DNA of 64,000 nt from Carposina sasakii (lineage: Eukaryota > Arthropoda > Insecta > Lepidoptera > Carposinidae): NCBI GenBank assembly GCA_014607495.2, contig CP053170.1, positions 9,734,001 through 9,798,000 on the forward strand. The letters run 5' to 3'. Of the stretch, positions 43,401-55,400 are shown one piece after another; positions within the stretch are counted from its first letter, which is position 1, and each line of letters begins with the position of its first letter. A program made the translations under genes and the position numbers. Below the pieces are notes generated by a model. That model saw nothing but the letters and a program-made list of their open reading frames with translations. It was not told the origin of the DNA and made no database searches.

Positions 43401-46400
43401 GTCACGGTGAACAGCGTCTCGAGTTTTGGATGAGGGTTTAGAAGGCTCGTGTGGATTGTTTTGACATCCATTGTGTTATTGGCATTTGATAGATTGTGTC
43501 AAGAATTGTTTAGTTTTTTTAGAGCAGTAATCGGTTCATACAGCATTGTCTGCAGTGGTTTCTTTTTTTGTAATAATTTTCACATGCGATAATCTGGTCT
43601 CAGTAAAAAAGCAATTTGCTTGGCTATCCTACACGGGATCACAAGGTTTATTTTTCTCTTTCGTTAATAGTGTGGGAAGCTTAACAAATATTCTTATTAG
43701 TATTAATCAGAAATAACAGTCTACAATAACTCTTTCCAAAAGCAGTAGCAGCATGAGAAGAGTGAGATACAATACATCTCACATCATCATCTTCCTGCCC
43801 TGCTCCCATTTATTTGGGGTCGGCGCAATATGTACTTTTCTTCCATTCATATTATTCGTCATCTCATTGCTCACTCCCAGCAGCATATCCTCTCTCACAT
43901 AGTCCATCCAACATTTCTTTGGTCTACCTCTTCCTTTATATCCACACATTCATGACTTTCTTAATCCCGTCGCTTTACATGACAATTAGTAATTGTCTGT
44001 GATCGGCGCAAAGAGATATCTCGCTTACATGCAGATCATAGCCCATCTCACATATAAACATGATTTCAGACTTGTCGCTGATAGGTTTGTCCTGGTAACA
44101 CATATATCATCTAAAACAGACAACAACACTTCATCATTAACAACACAGCACTATTTCTTTTGCCCATTTAGTACCAAATAATAGAAAAACATACACTGGC
44201 TTCATCGCTGTGAAAATCGTACGATATTATAATAATGAGTCCGTGTATTTCTCATTCTATTATACGTTCGAACTTCGGTCAGATAGATACCAAAATTAAG
44301 ATCAGATTTTTTTTAAATTCAGAAAGCACGATGGGCAATAATCTATGTTATGTACCCGTACTAATATCATTGGCGCAATATGGTTTCTTTTAAAAACTCA
44401 TACTGCCAAGGATTTGGCGTTTGTTTTAAGGCCGGCTGCCTGCCTGATGCCAACCATCTTCGAATAAAACTAAATTATAGAAATAATCGAATCACCTTTG
44501 AGAGAATCGAACGGACAAACATTTGGGTCAGGTGTCACAGTAAAAAATTATCGTCTCGAGACCTATTTGACAAGAATATAGACAACAGACTAAGGCGATG
44601 AGCTAGAAACTAGTCTGATCTGATCATTTGCATTTGTCCCCGCTATTCTAAACGTGCCTGTGGTATCTCCCATATGATCCTACGGTTCTGGCTATCTCAT
44701 TTCGGGAACACTGCCGTGTATATAATATATACATACATACATATAATACTTACATATTGTGTAAGTGCTTAAATAATATATATCGCATTTGAGAGATCCG
44801 AACGTACATATAGGTACATATGGGTCAAGTCGTTACAAGAGTGAGAAATGGATATCAAAATTTCCAAAACAATTGAAAAAAACATCGGCTCTTCCAATCT
44901 ATATCTATACATATAATAAAAATGTAACGGATCGCTGTCTGTACATGGAAGATATACGAGAAAAAATATTATAGGAGACCTTTATCAACGTAATAGGACC
45001 CAAAACGATGATTTTAAGAATTTTTGTCTGTGCGTTTGTGCACGCTAATCTCAGAAACGGCTGAACCGATTTCGATGCAGTCTTCAGGAATATATTGTGA
45101 CAGGTCCCACTTAACATATAGGCTACTTTTTATCCCGGGAAAATATTTTTATCCCGGATAATTTCAACATTTTGTTTTTTCTGTAGTCCACGCGGACGGA
45201 GTCGCGGGCGTCCACTAGTAGGCTAATAAGGTTTGTACGTGCTAAAAAGAGACCTGGCTAAAGCGCTATGCGAGCTGAATTTCGATTTACCTACATCTAA
45301 TGACGTCAATGCGAGATGCGCTCCTCTATTTCAAGTATTCGCAGTCTCAAAACCTGAAGGGTAATCGCGCTGTTGTTGAACCACAACCAAAAAACCTAGT
45401 GTAAGAATAAAAAGAGATGGTCAAATTCGTCATCCGAGTTTTGGACCCGGTAGCTCAGTTGGTGAGAGCTCTGCACGGAATGCGAGAGGTCGTGGGTTCG
45501 AGTCGCACTCGGGTGAAGAATTTTTTCAATTCTTAAAACATATTAAAACACAACCGATAACGTTATTTTATGCATTATTATCAGAGGTCGGAATTAGGTA
45601 GAGTCATTTATGTACTCGCACTGATTTCATACAGCGAAAGAATAAAGTGGATATGCCTCAAATTGCGGTATTAATTTTAAAGAGCAGAAATTTTATGTTA
45701 ATTATCTTTGTTTTATATGTCTATCTCTGAGGGTTTTATTATTATTTATTTGTAATATTGTTGGCCACACGGGATTGTCCATTAGAAATCCTGGGAAGGT
45801 CCACATTAATATCAACATTTCGATGCAAGTACATAAATGACTCTACCTAATTCCGACCTCTGATTATTAGGCATCGGCGAAACTTTGACAACGTTTAAGC
45901 AAAAGAAAGACGTTGAAGATATCTGAATATCTGTCAAAAGGACCATAAACGTTCCGTTGAAAGGTTAGTAGTCATTTAGCGCGATTGTTCTCCACCCTAT
46001 GACAGTAACCTTATGGCGTGCCCTGGGGTACGCCTACGTCTAGCAGTGGACTGCAATAAGCCCTTAGGGCTAAAGACCCGATCTTACGGTAACCTACAGT
46101 TCTCAACTAGTTACATTAGTCCTCTCGAGTATCTATAGGTACCTATTTCATATATGTATATATCCTGTCTTAATCTGTCAAAGTAGTAGTCCTATAATTG
46201 ATCCCATAATATAAGGCCCCAAGGTCGTCGCATAATATTTGGTCCCGAAGTATTCCCATAATACTTGGTCCCAAGGTCGTCGCATAATATTTGGTCCCGA
46301 AGTATTCCCATAATACTTGATCCCAAGGTCGTCGCATAATATTTGGTCCCAAGGTCGTCGCATAATATTTGGTCCCAAGGTCGTCGCATAATATTTGGTC

Positions 46401-49400
46401 CCAAGGTCGTCGCATAATATTTGGTCCCGAAGTATTCCCATAATAATACCCGCGGTCCCAATCACTTGCCCCCATCTAAACACACACAATAACAATGCTA
46501 ACTACATACTAGCTGAAGCTGGGGTAGAAAAAACAGGGTGAAAAATAAAAAATAAAAATAACTACTGCCCTCGGCGGTGTTGCCAGATACAACTCGTAAA
46601 GGAAGGACAAAGATACAGAGCAGCATGTACCAATCACTGAAAATAAACATTCTCCTTCCTTTAAGGCGCAATCGGCATCAAAACCGTGAGTCTCGCATGC
46701 ACATAAGTTAAATTCCATTGAATGTATTTTTCAATAAAATCATATTTTTCGTCACTTGTTAGGTATTGTCCATATGTAGCATATCTAACTATATAATATT
46801 TACAATTTTTATATTCATCGGACACAGCGGTCGTTGACCTCTAATGCCGGCTCCGTATACCAAAAAAATTGACGTCATCATAATTTATGACAATACAAAA
46901 AAAAAACATGAATTATGATCACATCAACAGTTTTTTTTTTTGGAATACAAGAAGCCAGACTAAATGCGTGAGAAAAAAAAATTACGATAATTGAACACCT
47001 ATTTATAACCTAAAGTAAGAACTAACGTATAAAGAGGTTGATTTAAAAAAAAAAACGCTTTGAAATATTGCAGTCAGTCGCTCGGGGCAACCTCTATGGA
47101 GGCCAAGAATACTGCAAGGGAAAACAAGTCTTATCACAAATGCAGTAGAGACAATATTGCGAAGCTGATTGCACGCGCGCGGCCATGGGCGGCCTTACTT
47201 AGATAACTACATACTAAAGTTACAAAAAACACGACCCCGAACGAACGAGTCTCGCTTTCAAGTACAAATAGTCGAGCGATTACGTATCACGATGCTATCG
47301 ATTATCGAATAAAACATAAATCGATAACATAACGGTGTTAAATCGATATAACGGTGTACGATTCAAATTCTCACCGAAAGATGGCGCTGTATTCAAAAGT
47401 ACAAGTTTGAGACAGATAGACACGGTGTAACAGAAAGGGTATGTTAAGCGAAAAGCTATGTAAATAGCCCACTACAAGGAATCTATCCACAAAATTTCAC
47501 GACTCGAAATCACAAGATAGTATGAAGAATTCCTAAACAACTCAGGAATGTTCATACAATCTTGAAAAAAAAATAAACATGTGATTTCGAGTCTCAAATT
47601 TTGGAAATAGGTTCTTTATAGTGGGCTATTTACATAGCTTTTCGCTTAACATACCCCTTCTGTTACACCCTGTAGATTTACCTTTCACGTGTCGTACGTA
47701 GGTACGTAGGTAGTGTTTCAATGTAGGTATGTTTGCAATCATGTAATTATTTTCATGTAATTATCTGATTGTACATTTTTATTCTCATATCACTACAATA
47801 TCATGATGTCAACGGCCAGTTATTTGATCAGCAGATAAGCTTACTACTACTAGTTAAAAATACGTCAAAATTACTATATTTTAACTGACTTACTTTAACT
47901 AATAGTAAACCTAATTAATTGATATAATAAACTGACTTTAAGAGCACATATTAATACTAGCACACATTTGTAAGCAGCGCCATCTGTTACTTATTAGAAA
48001 TTTTAATGTTACACCATTAATACAGACCCTTATTTTCTAAATTGCAACCGGCCACTAGATAGTCACTGTCAAAAATTACATTTGGAATAATCCTACTAGA
48101 TTTAAAAGTCAGTGCTCTTTACCAACATTTATTATAGAATAGGGCTCCCTGAATGGGCCGCATAGTCTTTTGATGTTTAGCAACCGTAGACAGCAAAGCT
48201 ATAGCGAAAACTGTATAATATTCACGTTGAAATGTCACATTTGATTGCTGCTAGCGAACAAGCAATAAATCTGCGATATTTGTACAATTTTCGCTATCGC
48301 ATTGCTTTTGCTAGTTAGGTAATTTGCAAGTTAGCGAAAACTCTATCGATATCCACAATGATACGTCACCGCTCTTAGCTAAGGCAGTGAGTGTGTAACT
48401 TTCGACATTCCATTCCTACATATGGAAAACTATCGAAAAATACACGCTCACTTTTACAATTGGTTTACTAGTCCATTCCCGTTGTCCACCGGCTGTTTTC
48501 CTGTAATCCACCCATAAGGGGACAACGGGAATCGGCCGTTTATATAACTAAATTACAATTTTTTTAAATATCCACGGCTATCTACACATCTGCTCCAGGC
48601 AGACAATTTGATCATTTTCTGTAGGTATAATTAATGATAAAATTTAATTTATTGGTGTATCCATTTTGTAATCGGTGACAATTTATATTTAGGCTCACGC
48701 AAAGTAAAATTGCTTTTTTGAAATCTACATTCGACGTTGACTTTTACTGTGAAGTCTTCGTCAATTTCGATGAAAATTGACGAAGACGAAAGTAGATTTC
48801 GATATGTAGCGATGTTACTTTGATAAGCGATGCACCATGGTCAGACAGAGTAGGAACGAGTGCGCCGTCTCTTTCCCCCCTCATACGGCTAGAAAGAGAG
48901 GACGCTGAAAGAATGAATCACAGAGATACATATTTACATCTATATAATAATTATATATGATATAATAGTAGTCTTCGATAGTTACAAGTTTCCATTCCGG
49001 CCGAGGGGAGGAGCGGGATGATTTTTCTGAATTTTTTTTAAAACTTTTTCGAATTACCTCAGAATTCTTTTTATTATTTTATTTTCTTGATTTTATGTGC
49101 ATACATTATAATGCAGTTGACAATTTAAGTACAAGTCCAAAGTAATAAAATCAACATCAATAGAGCTAAGTGATTTAGGATGTTTTACATCAAATAAAAT
49201 TAGATGTAGCCACCAGACTCAATACAATTAGGTGGTACCTAAAGGTACTTTATATACATAAAAATAGATATATTCACAGTTAATCTCTATATGGATCACT
49301 TGAATGATGTGCCTAAATGTCAGATAAATCTCTTATTCATGAATAGCAAATATGCTAATATCTTAATTTTCTTTCACATGAATACTATAAGACGATATAA

Positions 49401-52400
49401 ATTATCACAAAAGCGAGATTAACACAATACCCGATATACATTACACACAGATACAAGATGTAATTACAAATAAACTCTGTGGCGACCATTTGTATTTATT
49501 TAAGTTATGTTTTTTTTTTTCTATTTTAGTCCGCTACACCCCGCTCCTCCCCCCTAGGCCGTAAAATCGAAATCAGTCTGTCAGCGATTTGTTACAAACA
49601 ACGAAACAAACAAAACGGTTAAATTCAAATTCGATGCTTCACTACTACATTCCAATACTGCGCCGCGTACATGAAGATGTAGGCGATTGTGGAGTCACGC
49701 TTATTTTACCTTCCTGCTATGCTAAGTTACTATGGGTGCGTTTGATATCCACGAAATTCATTAATATCATGGATTAATTAATATTATTTGTGTATAATAC
49801 ATCGCATCCGTAGCATCCACCAATCAAATTCATTGACATACATACATACATATACATATAATCACGCCTTTATCCCTTACGGGGTAGGCAGAGCATCAAG
49901 GGCCTATAGAACCACATAGTGCTACTTCTGACCAATTTTGAGGGTATAGTTGAGATGTACAAGTTCGGTTAGTAGTGACAGGTGGTCAGCCCATCGCCTA
50001 CAAAACACCAAGACCCTCTTTTCCCTCTACTGATTTGTACAGTATGCCCGAGAAGAGAAGCAGCTGTAGTATTATACGTTTTTTTTTACTCTCAGAGCAG
50101 CATAGAAGCAATTGACTTTATTGATTAATATAATATGATTGCTGTAATTGGTTTATAACATAGCACATCTTGTATTGGTAAGGCAACTATCTATACAAAA
50201 TTCAGCCTTAGTGTACCACTAGACAACAGCAAGCCTGAAACAGATATCACAAATGGAACCTCCACAACCGCCTATCAATCTTTTGGTCCTTCGAGCCGGC
50301 TATTACCTAATTTGCAGCAGCAGAGCCGACGCAATGCGATAACGAAAATTTCGAGTGTGAATACCCACGTCCTCGTCTGCAGCCTATTGCAGTCCACTGC
50401 TGGACGTAGGCCTCCCCCAGGGCGCGCCGCAAGGCTTCTGCAAGGGGATTGGCCCAGTCACCGCGCCGGGCAGGCGGGTCGGTGAGTGCCCGCTGTCGCA
50501 TCACTGTCGCGCCGCAACCCGCAGGCGGGCGCCCCCGTCACACGGCGACGGGCGCGGCCGGGTCGGCCGGCTCCCCCCCCTCACCTCGCTCCCCGCGGGG
50601 CTCGGGCGCGGCGGGCGGGTCGGCGGGCGGGCCGGCTCGGCTGTAGGGGCGGTACAGCAGCGGCGGCGGCGCGGCGCGCGGCGGCGGTAGCGGCGCGTAG
50701 GCGGGGGCGGGCAGCAGGTGCGGCGGGAGCGGTAGCGGGTGTAGAGACGCGAGTGCGTCGCGATGTCGCGACTCTTTTTCGCGCTGTATTCGCTCGAGCT
50801 CGCGTTGTTGCTCCTTCTCGCGTTTGTCTCTTTCGCGCTCCCTGGAATGAGATAAAAACGTGTTAACATATTCATAAAAGACACATTTTGGTCACGTAAT
50901 GAGGAATAGTCACCTTTAAGTCACAAAATACATACATACATATAGTTATATGCCCACTATCCCCAAAGAGGTCGGGTAGAAGTATGCAAATTACACACCC
51001 ACATTTCACCAGACAGCCTAATAAGTACCACGTGATATGTGGTGAGTCTATCGCCGCTTTTCGAGCACAAATACAACAATCTAGCTACCGGTAACGAATC
51101 CAATGGGAAATGTTTTCGCGTAAGCAGGTATTATGTGTCACAAAATATTAATTAGAATTATAAATGAATGACAAAATATTACGTCTAGGTTACAGGATAG
51201 GTATAATGTGAAAAGGTCAAATCTTTGCCACATAACATAATAAAAGAATGGTCACACCTTGACGTCATACATAATGTTTTAAGAAACAACCATTAAATTG
51301 TCCTATAAAATTTGTGTTTATTTTTTATCCAAAGTTTTTATGAATAAGAAAGCCTATCGAAACCGACCCCCTGATTACTTAATTTGTAATAGCAAAGCCG
51401 AAGCAATGCAATTAGCGATAAATGATAATGTGTGCGCTCAGCGTCCTCCCGCGCCCCGCACCTCGCCCCGCACACGCACACACTCTCACTTTTCGCTATC
51501 GCATTGCTTCGGCTCTGCTACTGCAAATTACATAATCAGGGAGCTGTACGACAAGGGCTTTTCAAATGTAACTTTAAAACAACCACCGACAGACCACCCG
51601 TTAACCAAGCCAGCGTTACCTTTCCCGCTCCCTCTCGCGCAGCTCCTTGTCCTGGTGCAGCGGCACGAGCGACAGCGGCGCGGGTAGCGGCGCGGCGAGC
51701 GGGGCGGCGAGCGGCGCGCCCAGCGGCGGGTACAGCGCGTAGGGCGGCAGCCAGCCGCCGCGGAACACGCGCTCCAGGTACATCTGCTCCTCCGCCGCCA
51801 GCCTGCGCAGGCAGACATACATCATCAGTCTACTGCTGGACGTAGGCCTCGTCCAGGGCACGCCAGAAGGCTGGACGTAGGTCTCTCCCAGGGCACGCCA
51901 CAAGGCTCCGTATGGGGGATTATTGCAGTCCAGTGCTGGACGTAGGCCTCGTCCAGGACACGACACAAGGCTACAGCCGTATCCAGGATTATTGCAGTCT
52001 ACTGCTGGCTGTAGGCCTCCCCCATCGCACGCCCCATCCACAGTGGTTTGCACGCAAAAACTACTGAATGACTTGATGAAACTTGCCAAATGTATAGCTT
52101 ATAAATCAGAAAATCACATAGGCTATAAAGTTCACGCGGAAGAAGTCGCGGCGGCAGTAATAGGCATAAATACAGTGCTGATGCGGGGCTTCACTGGATC
52201 ACTAGAACACATCAGCCGGATCTCCATCTGTGCGTAATAGTCGACTAAGGAACCCGGGCATTCTCTCAAGCGATGAGCTAAAAACTTGTCATCGATCTTC
52301 CTCAAGCAATATTAATCGTGGCTGTAAGTTCTTAAGGAACCGGTATTCTCTCGAGCGATGAGCTAGCAGCTTGACACTGATTTTTCTCATGCAATATAAT

Positions 52401-55400
52401 ATATCGTAGCTGTAGTATCTCTTTAGTGCACCTACAGTCCTAGCTCCGCTATTTGGTAGGTTGTCGGGGACCTGCAGTTATATTATATTATATGTTCGTC
52501 ACATCGGAATATGAGAGTGAGTGACGAATAGAGAGTGCATACCTGTGTTTGCGCATAATATCACCTGCGTACCTGGCTAATCTCTATAGATACTTCTATA
52601 GATGCAATTTAAAGCAAATTGGAGAAATAAATGCGCCACTTTCCATGGACGTACTACCTACTTTGGCTAATTATAGAACCCCGATTGGTAAGCCCGAAAC
52701 GTTCTATGGTCTTCTATACAACCAACTTTTGTTAGTTGGGATATTATATGTTCGTCCCATCGGACTATGAAAGTGACTGAATAGAGAGTGCATCTGTGAT
52801 GCACTCACGGAGATGGGAGATCTTAATTATGCGGACGTAAACATACCTGTACTGCAGCGCGGCGCTGGAGTAGAGGCTGGGGTGCGCGTAGTGCGAGTAG
52901 GCGGCCGGCTCAAGCAGCGGGAACGGGCCGGCCGCCGGGTGCGACAGTCTGCACACAACATAGCCTTATAAATATATGTTCACAGAGTTCACAACACATT
53001 GACCTAGTCCCACACTAAGATCCCTAAGGTCTTTTCATGGGGATAGAGGAATAAGATGTCATACCCAAGTAGCACAGATAGCTGAATAAATACTCACTTT
53101 TAGATCTACACACAGCTCTGGGCGTATTAAGACTCATATAAGAATACACTCGTGGTCCCTTAGCTGCATAATAGCAGTCAGTGATATTTAAACAGCTTAA
53201 GGGTAAATAAGAGCTGCATTATGGGTAACAAATATACCCTTAAAACGCAGAGTTCTAGAAAGAGCCAAGAGCAATATAAGAAAGTACTTGTGAACTGTTA
53301 TTGAGCTGACTCATTAAAGGAGCACAAGTTCTCATAATATTAAGCCAATAGACGCATAACGGGACACCTGTGGCCCATAATATATCTTAGCGCTGAACAT
53401 ATTTACCGCTAAGCAGCCTTTATTTATCCATTAAATTAGGTATTACTTCTTATCGTAACAGTCTCTATTTATTTAAGAGTTCTGTCCAAACTATTGAAAA
53501 TTATTACTATATTATTTAAAAACACAATATTTTCGTAGCGCACCAAAATCTTCTTAGATAGTATACATATATAATGTCAGTAAACTTGCATTCCCACACA
53601 TTTTTCTGGCACTAATAAAGAAAACCGTTCCGTTTACTTAGATAGCAATAAATATATTATAAAACGACACCGCCATTAATATGGCGTTTACTTTTATGTT
53701 GTTACAAGTTACTACGGTCACTTTTCAACAATAAGTAAAATTAATATACAAAATTATTATTTTCTATAGTCACGCGTCATCAACAGGCCCATTGTGATAC
53801 ATTACTTAGGTATTCAGCTGAATAAAGAGTAACATGGTCTCTCAACCAGTTGATATTCAGCTCTTACAACACCTGTTACCCCTTATAACTCTCTTAAATT
53901 TCTTCTTCTACCACCAACAGGCCCGTTGTGATACATTACTTAGGTATTCAGCTGAATAAAGAGTAACATGGTCTCTTAACCAGTTGATATTCAGCTCTTA
54001 CAACACCTGTTACCCCTTATAACTCTCTTAAATTTCAGATTCTGCGCTCTTAAGCAGCTTATGTGATATTAGAGCTGAATAATTTGTGCCCATTTAAGTG
54101 GTTTAAGGGCTGAATAAGCTCGGAATCAGCTTTTATGCAGCTTTCTTATACCACTTTAAGGGTAATTGTAGTCCAATATTCAGTTGCTATACAGCCTCTT
54201 GTGCTACTTGGGTAGTGTCATACTAACTGCCTTGATGCACCATTAGACTTTCCAGTGCCTCGCTATTCCAGTCTTTGACAGTTAAATTGCATTACTGTAA
54301 TGTACAGTAATATACTACATTATTAATGTACTGTAATGTACAGTAATGCAATCCAATTATATCAATTCAATTCCGATTCAGTGATGAAAGTAATAAAGTT
54401 TATTTCACTTTCGCAATGGTAACATCATTTCTGCAAGTTGTCCAAAAGACGCATCGCGCGCGAGTTACGAGTCGCAATCTTTGCCATGCTCGCATTTGGT
54501 GACTGGAAATACGCGCACTCACCTGTCATAAACGTGCAGGACAATGCCGTATGTAAGTATAACCTAGTCTAAGGGCTAAGGCCGCTTGTACACCCGAACG
54601 GATAACCACGGTGGTATATGGCGCACTATGAGGGTTCATTCAAGTCAACAAGAGCTCATAGAGCGCCGTACAACACCGTGAGTCCGTCAAAAAACACGGT
54701 CCGCCCCCTATTTGCAGTACCAGAGCCGAAGCAATGCGATAGCGAAAATTATGAGTGTGTGCGTGCGCGCAACAAGCGCTCGACGTCCTCCCGCGCCCCG
54801 CGCCTGCACACACTCTCAATTTTTGCTATCGCATTGCTTCGGCTCTGCTAGTGAAATTTACATAATTAGGGAGGCGTTGTCCGTTCACGTCTACAAGCAG
54901 TCTAAGGGTAAAGACACACGAACTGCAATTCAACTCCACTTGCAAAATTGGTGTGCAGTTACACGGACTGTTACGTGCATTTGGCTTGCAGTTTCGTTAT
55001 GGTCGTGCCAACAAGCTTTGCAGTCCGTGTGTCTTTACCCCGAGGGTTATAGGTGCGCAGACGGCCTCACCTGTCGTCCGGCCGGTACGGCTGGAACCCG
55101 CTGGGCAGGTGGTGCGGCGACGCGCGCTTGGGCGGCGCGGGCGCGGGCTTCTCCTTCGGCTCGCGCTCGGGCGTGCCGGCCGCGCCTGTCAATCTCGCAC
55201 GTCAGAAGTGCCACTGCGCGCCGGGTTCATTACCGTAGCCATTCGCCCGAAGCAGATTTATATTATACCCCGTATTTTGAAGATAGAAATTCCAGTTTCG
55301 AAGAAGCAGTGATATTGTACGTTTCATAGAATTGTTCTTATGCCTGATTTGAAATGTGGTCATACACATAGATACTTACGCCGTCATCCATCGGGATTAT

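Larger units (their letters stand above)
43472..50584. other. GSE1 intron, 5' part: repeats, no exon seen
   Basis: Contains CTTCCGTGC fragments (about 44590-44730), a GTCGCGGGCG-family copy (44909-45222), a tRNA-headed SINE (45418-45535), a hAT-like MITE (45582-45862), a GGACGTAGGCC scrap (46000-46062), the 26-bp minisatellite (46205-46444), a CAGGGTGTAACA MITE (47421-47672), a foldback MITE (48180-48330) and two further repeats near 49857-50480. The remainder is AT-rich and unassigned. Confidence 0.5.

Noticed and set aside
45445..45520. tRNA gene on the plus strand
   Set aside because: Good D and T arms, but it shares non-tRNA flanks with 41150-41280 and lacks a usual anticodon loop; treated as a SINE head.
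46205..46444. CRISPR-like array
   Set aside because: Units are contiguous without unique spacers, and the genome is animal.
46170..46495. Three overlapping open frames with a WDQILCDDLGTKYY-like repeat peptide
   Set aside because: They are the three readings of a 26-bp minisatellite; the same peptide in all frames shows it is not selected coding sequence.
46509..46718. 69-residue Cys-containing protein on the minus strand
   Set aside because: A hydrophobic and Cys-bearing frame, but no splice or family support; it has the look of translated repeat sequence, so it was not listed as a gene.
50486..50884. Arg-rich and Pro/Arg-rich proteins on either strand
   Set aside because: By-products of the very GC-rich GSE1 exon 50585-50841; the frame supported by splice phases and by the Arg/Glu run is a different one.
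51298..51845. Plus-strand proteins over 51298-51845
   Set aside because: They run through a foldback MITE and antisense to a GSE1 exon; no recognisable protein content.
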